From: an uncultured Prevotellaceae bacterium | GTDB taxonomy: Bacteria > Bacteroidota > Bacteroidia > Bacteroidales > Bacteroidaceae | NCBI GenBank assembly: GCA_937898415.1 | Contig: CALDLA010000096.1 | Span: 1-40,097 of the forward strand | Length of the DNA stretch: 40,097 nucleotides | Direction: 5' to 3' | In this document: positions 1-7,064 of the stretch, one piece after another | Layout: each line of letters opens with the position of its first letter | Position numbering within the stretch: position 1 is the first letter of the stretch | Made by a program: the position numbers and the translations under genes | The notes under the pieces: generated by a model | What the model was told of the DNA's origin: nothing | The model's database searches: none | Seen by the model: the letters and a program-made list of their open reading frames with translations, nothing else

Positions 1-137
1 ATTTCAGAACCCCTTTGTTTGTGGGCGTTTTGAAAAGGTGGGAAACTTTAATTATGAATTCATTGATATGAGTCAACTAATCTCTGTGTGCGAACACAAT
101 TTTGCTTTTTTATGATGAGACATTAGAAAAAACGTCG

Positions 138-145
138 TACCTTTG
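138..145 (+). promoter_or_regulatory. Bacteroidetes-type -7 box (TACCTTTG)
   Basis: TACCTTTG fits the Bacteroidetes primary-sigma -7 consensus TAnnTTTG and lies about 100 bases before the start at 248. I see no convincing -33 TTTG at the usual spacing. The leader it would produce contains a possible hairpin, GGGGCA (187-192) with TGCCCC (216-221). Confidence 0.6.
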
Positions 146-247
146 CAGCGTCAAAAGACATTAATTAACATTTTAGTATTAAAGTAGGGGCAAACAGGAT
201 AACAAACAAACACGCTGCCCCGAGTAAAGAAAAGAAAGGGTAAAAAG

Positions 248-610
248 ATGAAAAAGATGATTTTGACAATGGTAGCTATGCTGAGTATGACAGCAGCATT
301 TGCAGAAGGTGAGAAAACAGCAGAAGTAAGCAATTTAGAGGCTTATGAGTTGAACATTAATATGAATAAGCTCTCTAAGGCATTGGGGCTGTATGAAGAC
401 CAGAAGGAAGCTGTAGAAGAGATCCACCACACATTCGCAGCCGAACTGAAGTTCGCAGCCATGTATGGCAAGAAGGATCGAGACGCAATGGTGAAGCATG
501 CCATCTCGAACGATGTTAAATGGATGCGTTACATACTCAACAAGTATCAGATGCGTACTTATCTGACGTTGCTCAATGCCACTATGAAGAATCGTGGTCT
601 CATCAAGTAG
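248..610 (+). CDS. small secreted protein, unknown function
   Basis: 120 residues beginning with a clear Sec signal peptide (MKKMILTMVAMLSMTAAFA). The mature part is predicted helical and ends with a segment rich in Tyr/Leu (KYQMRTYLTLLN, then NRGL). I know of similar uncharacterised proteins in Bacteroides and Prevotella, but no function. The layout (a Q-x-x-AV-x-EI helix in the middle, then an L-N-x-x-Q-x-x-x-Y segment near the end) recurs in the protein at 5577-6071, so the two look distantly related. It has its own promoter at 138. It converges on the ATP-grasp operon, with the two stop codons one base apart, so no terminator fits between them. Confidence 0.85.
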   Translation: MKKMILTMVAMLSMTAAFAEGEKTAEVSNLEAYELNINMNKLSKALGLYEDQKEAVEEIHHTFAAELKFAAMYGKKDRDAMVKHAISNDVKWMRYILNKYQMRTYLTLLNATMKNRGLIK

Positions 611-611
611 A

Positions 612-1547
612 TTATAATTTTATGGTGTGAACCATAAACAGCAGGGCATTCTGCAGAACGACGGGACGGTTATGAGCAAAGAAAACCGTCCCTTCTTTTG
701 TTGCCTTGACATCGCTGAGTATCTGGCCGTTGTAGGGATGGATGATGTGCGCCAGCGACTGGCCGGGATGCACACGACTACCAACATCGACCAGACGAAG
801 CAGAATGCCCGCATGACGTGCCTTGATGTGCTGTAGTGTTGACTCGTCGATGAGCACAGACTCATAGGCGGATCCAGCCGAGTCGGTAGTGAGTATGCCC
901 GTGCGGCTCATCATACGTAAGATGGCATCAACGTTCTCGTCGCCAGCAGTCAGGTCAACCTGGCTCGTCTTGCCCGCATAGACAGAGAAGGCCTTGGTGT
1001 TCCATAGTTGCCAGTTATAATTGAGCAGCGTGGTATCGAAAGGACGAGGCGGATAGACCGTCACATAGCGCATACCGAACAGACGGGCTGTCTCTACATC
1101 CTCATAGCCGGTCTTGAGCATACGGACATGGGGGATGAAATCCCCAGGCACGTAGTAGCTGGCCAGTTGGATGCCATACTCAAAGCCATTCAGGGCCTCG
1201 AAGACGGCAGCTGCAATACGCTGCGTGGTCTCTCCATTGGCATAACCTGGGAACATGCGGTTGATGTCGGTATTGTCCATCGCCCAGAAACGGCGACTGA
1301 CGTTCATCGAAAAGGGGTTGCACGAGGGAATGACCAGTATGCTCTTGCCCTTTGCAATGCCCCCATGACGCTCAATGAAGCCCAAACGGTTCACTATCTG
1401 AGCACAGACAAACTGCTGTTGCACCTCGTCACCTCTCATGGCTCCCACGATGGCCAGCGTTTTGGCTCCCTCTCCGAAACGGTAGCCGCGGATGCGGAAA
1501 CTGTCGCGACAGGGCGACGTCATCTCAAAAATAGTCTCTTCTCTCAT
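612..1547 (-). CDS. AstE/aspartoacylase-family protein, predicted inactive
   Basis: 311 residues, the same length as the upstream neighbour and alignable with it along its length. Both belong to the M14-like succinylglutamate desuccinylase/aspartoacylase family of zinc hydrolases. Here the catalytic residues are largely gone. The zinc-ligand His of the THGDE motif is Arg38 (MRGDE), the second zinc His (DIHSSN in the neighbour) is Gln127 (GIQLAS), and the general-base Glu of VVEMG is Tyr190 (SVYAG). Glu41 and the substrate-site INRMFPG are kept. I infer a binding or regulatory partner of the neighbour rather than an enzyme. It is the last gene of the operon and its start overlaps the preceding stop by 4 bases. 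Confidence 0.85.
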   Translation of the reverse strand: MREETIFEMTSPCRDSFRIRGYRFGEGAKTLAIVGAMRGDEVQQQFVCAQIVNRLGFIERHGGIAKGKSILVIPSCNPFSMNVSRRFWAMDNTDINRMFPGYANGETTQRIAAAVFEALNGFEYGIQLASYYVPGDFIPHVRMLKTGYEDVETARLFGMRYVTVYPPRPFDTTLLNYNWQLWNTKAFSVYAGKTSQVDLTAGDENVDAILRMMSRTGILTTDSAGSAYESVLIDESTLQHIKARHAGILLRLVDVGSRVHPGQSLAHIIHPYNGQILSDVKATKEGTVFFAHNRPVVLQNALLFMVHTIKL

Positions 1548-2479
1548 ACTTGTTCTTCTGAATTAAAGATCCGGGCCATCAGCGATCCTTCATAGACAAT
1601 CGGATAGGCACGGATGGTGAAAAGATAGCCGTTGACGGGTGAGGTGACCGTGCTGAGCACCCGTCCACGAAGAGGATCGACAATCTGGCCGATGGTCTGA
1701 CCCTCGGTGACTGTAATGCCGCACTTTAGCTCAGTAAGGAATACACCCGAGGTCTCCGCATTGAGGAATGTCACGCGGTCACCCTTACATACGATCGGCT
1801 GCTGTATGTCGGCTGGCACTTCACCCCACCACATACCCATGTGCTTCATCAGATGTAATATACCCCCTACCAGCCTACGGCACATCTTGTGGTTGATGCG
1901 CTGGCCGACACCCATCTCCACTACCAGGCATGGCGTACTCGTGCTGTTGAGCGAGTGGGCCAGCGTGGCCTCCAGTACGGTGGCAGCATCATGCACCCAT
2001 ACGAAATCAGTACCAAGGTGCTCAGCAAATGGCACCAGCCACTCGGCATCCTGTACGTTGATACGTACCTGCGGTGTTTCACGCAAATAGAGATTGCTGG
2101 AATGGATATCAATGACCATGTCGGCTCCCTTGATGTCTTCGATGATGGCATGGGCGGTCTGCTCGGCCATGGTTCCTTGAGGGTCACCAGGAAAGATGCG
2201 GTTCATGTCGAGGTCGAAATTGGGTATGCCCCGCTGTATGGTGTCAATACCAAGTGGATTGAGTGCAGGATAGATCTCCAGTGTACCCGTGAGCTGTTCA
2301 GGGTGCTCACCGACGATACGTGATAGTTCGTAGCACACCATCTGTCCCTCCAGCTCGTCGCCGTGCGTGCCCGTGACCACGCAAAAGCGCAGTCCCTCCC
2401 TGCCGTGATGGATCACATTCTTGCGGATGCGGAACTGCTCATCGACGGGCAGTTCTGTCGATACGATAGTCTTTATCAT
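1544..2479 (-). CDS. succinylglutamate desuccinylase/aspartoacylase-family zinc hydrolase
   Basis: 311 residues with an intact AstE/AspA active site: zinc ligands His39 and Glu42 in GTHGDE, His126 in DIHSSN, general base Glu188 in VVEMG, and the substrate-binding DMNRIFPG near residue 91. Family members cleave N-acyl amino acids or related amide bonds. The real substrate is unknown. Its place behind an ATP-grasp ligase and a transglutaminase-like protease suggests that it removes or trims an amide made by the same pathway. Translationally coupled on both sides by 4-base overlaps. Confidence 0.88.
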   Translation of the reverse strand: MIKTIVSTELPVDEQFRIRKNVIHHGREGLRFCVVTGTHGDELEGQMVCYELSRIVGEHPEQLTGTLEIYPALNPLGIDTIQRGIPNFDLDMNRIFPGDPQGTMAEQTAHAIIEDIKGADMVIDIHSSNLYLRETPQVRINVQDAEWLVPFAEHLGTDFVWVHDAATVLEATLAHSLNSTSTPCLVVEMGVGQRINHKMCRRLVGGILHLMKHMGMWWGEVPADIQQPIVCKGDRVTFLNAETSGVFLTELKCGITVTEGQTIGQIVDPLRGRVLSTVTSPVNGYLFTIRAYPIVYEGSLMARIFNSEEQV

Positions 2480-3249
2480 AATTCTTGTAATGTTACGCTG
2501 ATTTGTGTTTGCTGTACTGTCTGTCCGCGAAACATGCCGCGACTGACGGGACAGTCGGCTGAGTCTCGCCCGTGGGCTATCTTGACATAGCCTTGCTGCA
2601 GTAGTGTGCGGTCGTGGGTGGGGTCATAGCCCTGCCAGCTATAGCCGTCGAAAACCTCCACCCAGGCATGGGTCTGGCCGGTGCCTTCGAGGAACCCGTT
2701 CACGTAGCGGGCGGGCAGCCCGTTGGCACGGCAGAAGGCAATCATCAGATGAGCATAGTCCTGGCATACGCCGCATTGGCGGCTGAACACCTCTGCGGCG
2801 GGCGTTTCAACCGTAGTGGTCTCAGGCTCATAGGCCATCATCTCATAGACCCTGTGGCATAGTTGCCGCGCCTTCTCTGCCGTCGTTGCCCCAGCGTCCG
2901 TCTGAGCAGCCTCTCGCATCGCATCGTTGAGTTGCGTGAGCTGTGAAGGCTGGCTATATAGGAACATGTTCTCGCCACGCTGTTTCTGGAAGTAGGTCTC
3001 CGTAGCCACAATACCCGTGCTGACGTAGGCGAACACCGTATGCGGCTCACTGGCGCCGCCAAAGAGGATGCGGTTGCCGAAAGCGTCTGTGCCGGCATTC
3101 ATCCAGTAGTCGGGCGAAACGATGACATGCTCCTGCTCGATGGTCTGGAAGGCGTTGGCTGCAGGCTGGCACCTCAGCATGACGGCATGTGCCGACACTG
3201 GTTTGCTGAAAGTCACGATGGTCTGGTAGTTGTATAAATACCTTTTCAT
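2476..3249 (-). CDS. transglutaminase-like cysteine protease
   Basis: 257 residues. The N-terminal ~110 residues look like the beta-rich N-terminal domain common in COG1305 proteins. The transglutaminase core follows with its full catalytic triad: Cys162 (GVCQDYAH), His194 (THAWVEVF) and Asp209 (GYDPTHD). No signal peptide is visible, so it is probably cytoplasmic. Genes of this type are regularly found with alpha-E and circularly permuted ATP-grasp genes, where they are thought to act as peptidases or amide transferases on the ATP-grasp product. The start ATG overlaps the alpha-E stop by 4 bases. Confidence 0.9.
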   Translation of the reverse strand: MKRYLYNYQTIVTFSKPVSAHAVMLRCQPAANAFQTIEQEHVIVSPDYWMNAGTDAFGNRILFGGASEPHTVFAYVSTGIVATETYFQKQRGENMFLYSQPSQLTQLNDAMREAAQTDAGATTAEKARQLCHRVYEMMAYEPETTTVETPAAEVFSRQCGVCQDYAHLMIAFCRANGLPARYVNGFLEGTGQTHAWVEVFDGYSWQGYDPTHDRTLLQQGYVKIAHGRDSADCPVSRGMFRGQTVQQTQISVTLQEL

Positions 3250-3944
3250 ACCCTCACCAACTGATTGACAAACGCCAGCAGTTTGTTCTTATATTCCAAG
3301 TCGCTCAGATTGAATTTCTCGCGGATAATCAGACAGTCCAGCTGACTCTCTATGTGATCGTCGAGCAGACCTGGCAACTGACGCGAATAGTGTTTCACCG
3401 AGTCGTACGCCTGTGCGATGCGCTCGTAGCTGTATTCAAAGCGCAGCAGCATGTCGAGGTTCTCTGTATTGCGTCCGATCATCATGATGTACAGGGCCTT
3501 ATGGTTCAGCAGCCGCTGCTCGGCAGCTCCCCAGAATGCTAACGACCAGTCGATGACGGGTTGCAGGATCATGACATTCGTTTCCTGCTTTTCACTGCAC
3601 TTCTTCAATAGCGCGACACTCATTTCCAGATAGCTCAGTGTCTCAGACATAATCTCCTCGCGCAAGAGGATGGCATTGTCCATAGCCCTGGTTTGTGCCG
3701 ACATCACAGAACTTGGGTTCCCGCCGTCGTACATCATGCCAAGCGTGAACTCATCATTGGTCTGATAAACACCCTGTGGGTCGAGTTTCTGCCAGAAGGG
3801 CCAGTAGTCCTCCATCTCGCCGTCTATCATCTTGTCATAACACTTGCGCATCAGGTGGAGCGTGATATAGACGCGCTCCTCGTAACGCCCCAGCCAGAAC
3901 AGGCTGTTGGCCTTGTTGGCTGATATAATCGTATTCTTTACCAT
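3246..3944 (-). CDS. alpha-E domain protein (DUF403)
   Basis: 232 residues, predicted almost all helical. It begins ISANKANSLFWLGRYEERV, the hallmark opening of the alpha-E family (DUF403), whose members nearly always accompany circularly permuted ATP-grasp enzymes. Its biochemical role is not established; a scaffold or substrate-carrier role is often proposed. I chose the ATG at 3944 because the family begins right before this motif. A further-upstream start would run into the ATP-grasp gene. The gap to that gene is 20 bases. Confidence 0.9.
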   Translation of the reverse strand: MVKNTIISANKANSLFWLGRYEERVYITLHLMRKCYDKMIDGEMEDYWPFWQKLDPQGVYQTNDEFTLGMMYDGGNPSSVMSAQTRAMDNAILLREEIMSETLSYLEMSVALLKKCSEKQETNVMILQPVIDWSLAFWGAAEQRLLNHKALYIMMIGRNTENLDMLLRFEYSYERIAQAYDSVKHYSRQLPGLLDDHIESQLDCLIIREKFNLSDLEYKNKLLAFVNQLVRV

Positions 3945-3964
3945 AATTATTCTCTTTTTTGCTA

Positions 3965-5311
3965 TTATTCCATCACCCACGTATCCTTGAATCCGCCTCC
4001 CTGCGATGAGTTGACCACGAAGGAGTCCGGATTACGTGAGAAGCGAGTCAGGCCACTGCGCCACACTTTCGTCTCTTTTCCGCTGACGACGAATGCCCTC
4101 AGGTCGGCCTTGCGCTCAACGAACCCGTCAGCTGATGACTGGGAATCGCTATCATCAAATACTTTCAAATCCTTGAAATCTATGACTTCCTGGGCAATCC
4201 AGCGTCGTGGCTGACCGATGACGAGGGCTTTCAGCTCTTCGAGTTTCGCTTCCGACAGATCCTTACCGAATACCACGCCGTAGCCTCCCGCCTCGCTGAC
4301 ATCCTTGATGACCAGCCGCTGTATGTTCGACAGCACATAGTCGTAATCTTCCTTGAAATATGGCAGGTAGGTCGGTGCGTTCTGAAGGATAGGCTTCTCA
4401 TCCAGATAGTATTCCACCATCTTCGGCACGAAATAGTAGATGCCTTTGTCGTCTGCCACTCCGTTTCCGATGGCATTGACAAGTGCTACGTTGCCAGCCT
4501 TGTAAGCCTGCATCACATTGGGAATGCCAAGTAGTGACGATGCCTCGAACACCAGCGGGTCCATGTATTCATCGCTGACACGGCGGTAGATGCAACCCAC
4601 GCGGGTGCGTTCCTTATAGATACCTGAATAATAAACCTTGTTGTCCTCCACGAACAGGTCGCCGGGATAGGCCAGCGTCGCCCCTGTCTTCTCTGCCAGA
4701 TAGGAATGCTCGAAGTAGGCAGAATTATAACGTCCTGGGGTCAGAATGACAGAGATTCCCCGCCCGTCATTCATCTCATCCATCATACCGCGCAGCAGGT
4801 CGGCATACCCCCGGTTCTCCGCGATGGTATGCGAGGCAAAGGTGGATGGGGCGACACGACGCGTTATCTGCCGTGCAATCATCGGATAGCTGGCTCCGCT
4901 CGGTATGCGCAGGTTGTCCTCCAGCACATACCACTGGCCGTCCTTACCTTCCACCAAGTCAATACCTGCTATGTGGGCATACACACCACCCGTCGGACTG
5001 ATTCGCTCACACTCCGGCATGTAGCCTTTCGACGAATATACGAATTCCTCGGGTACGATACCGTCCTTGATGATTTTCTTCTCATGATAGACATCCCACA
5101 GAAATCTGTTCAGCGCCTGCACTCTCTGCTTCAAGCCCTGTTCCAGATAATCCCAATCATCCTTACTGATGACACGGGGAACGGGGTCAAATGGGAAAAG
5201 TTGCTCATTGAACACACCGTTCTTGTAAACACCAAAGCGTACACCATAGCGCTCCATCCACTTGTTCACCGAATCTCGGCTGTCCGTCAGTTCTGTTATT
5301 CTTATATTCAT
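3965..5311 (-). CDS. circularly permuted ATP-grasp protein (DUF404/DUF407)
   Basis: 448 residues of the circularly permuted ATP-grasp family (CP_ATPgrasp). Typical stretches are FDPVPRVISKDDW near residue 45, GIDLVEGKDGQWYVLEDNLR around 130, LTPGRYNSAYFEH, GNGVADDKGIYYFVPKM, and a C-terminal VERKADLRAFVVSG with SRNPDSFVVNSSQGGG. ATP-grasp enzymes join a carboxylate to an amine through an acyl-phosphate, so this gene probably makes a peptide or amide. First gene of the five-gene operon. I start it at the ATG at 5311, which gives a standard N-terminus (MNIRITELTD). An upstream Met at 5377 would lie before the promoter box at 5344-5351, so it is unlikely. Confidence 0.9.
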   Translation of the reverse strand: MNIRITELTDSRDSVNKWMERYGVRFGVYKNGVFNEQLFPFDPVPRVISKDDWDYLEQGLKQRVQALNRFLWDVYHEKKIIKDGIVPEEFVYSSKGYMPECERISPTGGVYAHIAGIDLVEGKDGQWYVLEDNLRIPSGASYPMIARQITRRVAPSTFASHTIAENRGYADLLRGMMDEMNDGRGISVILTPGRYNSAYFEHSYLAEKTGATLAYPGDLFVEDNKVYYSGIYKERTRVGCIYRRVSDEYMDPLVFEASSLLGIPNVMQAYKAGNVALVNAIGNGVADDKGIYYFVPKMVEYYLDEKPILQNAPTYLPYFKEDYDYVLSNIQRLVIKDVSEAGGYGVVFGKDLSEAKLEELKALVIGQPRRWIAQEVIDFKDLKVFDDSDSQSSADGFVERKADLRAFVVSGKETKVWRSGLTRFSRNPDSFVVNSSQGGGFKDTWVME

Positions 5312-5343
5312 ACCTTTTACCTTTCTATATAATATTCCGACGG

Positions 5344-5351
5344 CAAAGGTA
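5344..5351 (-). promoter_or_regulatory. -7 box of the ATP-grasp operon (TACCTTTG)
   Basis: On the minus strand this reads TACCTTTG, an exact TAnnTTTG match, 33 bases before the ATP-grasp start. No clear -33 box. The rest of 5352-5506 is AT-rich and shows no gene. Confidence 0.6.
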
Positions 5352-5506
5352 CAAAGAAAAATAGATATTGCCATCATGTTGTTTGCAAATTGATTGTTAA
5401 ACCTTTAATTTTATAACAAACTGTAAAGTTAGAAACAAAAATTATGTCATATTGCTTGCATTTTAATAAAATACGTATCAGATTGTTGCAAACTGTCATC
5501 AATAAA

Positions 5507-5536
5507 GCGAGGAATCACATTTCTGAGATTCCCCGC
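5507..5536 (-). terminator. probable terminator of the small secreted gene at 5577-6071
   Basis: Arms GCGAGGAATC (5507-5516) and GATTCCCCGC (5527-5536) pair with one mismatch around a 10-base loop. On the minus strand the stem is followed by a short T-rich run (TTTATTG). It lies about 40 bases past the stop at 5577. Confidence 0.5.
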
Positions 5537-5576
5537 GAGTCCTTTTGCAAGGCATATAGAGTTTTTATGGAACGGT

Positions 5577-6071
5577 CTACCTTCGTCCAAAGTGGCCTGT
5601 GTTGCTGTGACCATTATTCATAGCCATGTGACGGTTAGCGTAGAAGCGAGGGGCACGATGGTTGTTGCCGCCCTTATAGGTAACGAATACCTTGGGGTGT
5701 GCGTTGTAGAATCGTCCTCTGTTATAGTGAGAGTACACTGCGAATGTCCAGCCACCTGCATGCCATGCCACAGGACGATAGAAGTGAGCCAGAGTGACGT
5801 ACTTGTCGTACTGCCAGCTGTTTAGCACGAAGCGGAGGTCAGCGTTGCGGCGATCCCACCACTTGCCTGAGATGTCAGCGCGTCCGTTGAGGCTCATCAG
5901 GTAGTCGAGGTTAATCTCGTAGACTGCCTCATACTGTGTAGCGGTGAGTTTTAGTTCGTAAGCCATCTTGTCGCTCAGGAACAGCGCATCATTCTTTGCT
6001 ACGCTATAATTCATTGCATTGGCTGAGATAGTCATGACCATCATCACTGCCAGAATCATCAATTTCTTCAT
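5577..6071 (-). CDS. small secreted protein with basic, His/Asn-rich tail
   Basis: 164 residues with a signal peptide (MKKLMILAVMMVMTISANA). The mature N-terminal half contains YELKLTATQYEAVYEINLDY, then a Trp-rich WWDRRNADLR segment and LNSWQYDKYVTL. The last ~45 residues are basic and rich in His, Asn, Gly and Arg (for example FYANRHMAMNNGHSNTGHFG). The helical half has the same layout as the protein at 248-610, so I treat them as distant relatives. Not a family I can name. Probably exported to periplasm or surface. Transcribed in the same direction as the ATP-grasp operon but separated from it by a terminator-like hairpin and a new promoter. Confidence 0.85.
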   Translation of the reverse strand: MKKLMILAVMMVMTISANAMNYSVAKNDALFLSDKMAYELKLTATQYEAVYEINLDYLMSLNGRADISGKWWDRRNADLRFVLNSWQYDKYVTLAHFYRPVAWHAGGWTFAVYSHYNRGRFYNAHPKVFVTYKGGNNHRAPRFYANRHMAMNNGHSNTGHFGRR

Positions 6072-6124
6072 AATCTTGTCTCCTATACTTTTAATTGTTA
6101 GACATTTGTTTCTTTATCATGCTG

Positions 6125-6132
6125 CAAAGATC
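6125..6132 (-). promoter_or_regulatory. possible -7 box (GATCTTTG)
   Basis: GATCTTTG on the minus strand differs from TAnnTTTG at the first base and lies 53 bases before the start at 6071. Weak, but in the expected place. Confidence 0.35.
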
Positions 6133-6181
6133 GGAACTTTTTATGAAGTATACAAAGGAAAAAACATAATATGAAGGAGGA

Positions 6182-6207
6182 TTTCTCCTATTGTTGAATA
6201 GGGGAAA
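6182..6207 (-). terminator. hairpin downstream of the PP2C-like gene
   Basis: TTTCTCCTATT (6182-6192) pairs with AATAGGGGAAA (6197-6207), 11 base pairs with one G-T and a 4-base loop. It is 30 bases past the stop at 6237. There is no good T-run after it on the minus strand, so termination is an inference. Confidence 0.4.
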
Positions 6208-6236
6208 CCCATTGATGATGATAAAAAGGGGCGTAA

Positions 6237-7064
6237 TCAGACGCTGAAGCGGATATAGGTGCGGTCGTCAAACGAGTTGTTGCCTGGCGTGAATGCTTTG
6301 GTGGCCTTGAAGATGCCGATGTTCAGCGGGTCGGTTTCACGTTGCAGGCTCAGTTTGTCCTCTGACTCCTGTAGGGTGGGACAGAGGAATGGATAGCCGT
6401 CGGTGGCCAGCACAATCTCCCATGACTGGAAATCGAGGGTGATGACGGGTACGTGTTGCTGGGGTATAGGGAAACCGTCGATGACGGGGTAGGTGACGTT
6501 CTGCTGCTGCATGGCAATGAGCATACTGGGGATGATGGACTGGCGGGCAATGTCGTCGGCTAATAGTTGTGTGGCGGTCATTCCGCTGGCCAGAAGTTCT
6601 TGAATCTTCTTTGCGCGCTGTTCGGCTAACTGCTGCTCGTAGGGCTTGGAGTTGTCGTAGTATTGACCGCCGATGAGGCATTGACAGTCGCCTGCCAACC
6701 ACACTTCGCGACGGCGGCGGCTGTAGATGGCTGCTGAGGCACAGAGCCGTTCCTCAGGATGCTTGCGCAGACGCTCGATGACAGCCTCCTTGTCCGTTTT
6801 CCAGAACGGCAGATAGTGCTTGCGGATGGCAGCGGTGACGCCTTTGCAGAACTGATGGCACGAGGTGTTGGCGGGCATTTGGCGTATGTAGTCGGCTACG
6901 AGGGTCATCGCATAGCGGCCATTGCTCATGCGGCGGCTGTGGCGACGGTCGGTCTTCGAGGTGGAACCGTCGATGACAGCAATGAAGTCATCAGTGACGA
7001 CGATTCCGTCCTCGCTTTTCGTTGTGGGGTTTTTCGGAACGAGGGTCTGTTCGATAATGGTCAT
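6237..7064 (-). CDS. PP2C-like phosphatase-family protein
   Basis: 275 residues from the ATG at 7064. Features of the PP2C fold: N-terminal KSEDGIVVTDDFIAVIDGST (acidic metal-binding positions), a mid-protein EVWLAGDCQCLIGG that matches the conserved GD strand, and C-terminal DDRTYIRF matching the family's DD-x-T ending. I infer a phosphatase or a relative. The substrate is unknown and the sequence is divergent. The start overlaps the end of ygiQ by 74 bases. Longer versions (Met at 7250) would only translate a low-complexity repeat out of frame. The last unit of the 9-bp repeat array abuts the start codon. Confidence 0.72.
   Translation of the reverse strand: MTIIEQTLVPKNPTTKSEDGIVVTDDFIAVIDGSTSKTDRRHSRRMSNGRYAMTLVADYIRQMPANTSCHQFCKGVTAAIRKHYLPFWKTDKEAVIERLRKHPEERLCASAAIYSRRRREVWLAGDCQCLIGGQYYDNSKPYEQQLAEQRAKKIQELLASGMTATQLLADDIARQSIIPSMLIAMQQQNVTYPVIDGFPIPQQHVPVITLDFQSWEIVLATDGYPFLCPTLQESEDKLSLQRETDPLNIGIFKATKAFTPGNNSFDDRTYIRFSV

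Noticed and set aside
1008..1595. 195-codon open frame on the plus strand inside the AstE-type genes
   Set aside because: Antisense shadow of two well-supported family genes; no family-like sequence of its own.
6337..6702. Overlapping 121-codon frame in the PP2C-like gene
   Set aside because: Arg/His-rich out-of-frame translation, contradicted by the coherent PP2C-like frame.
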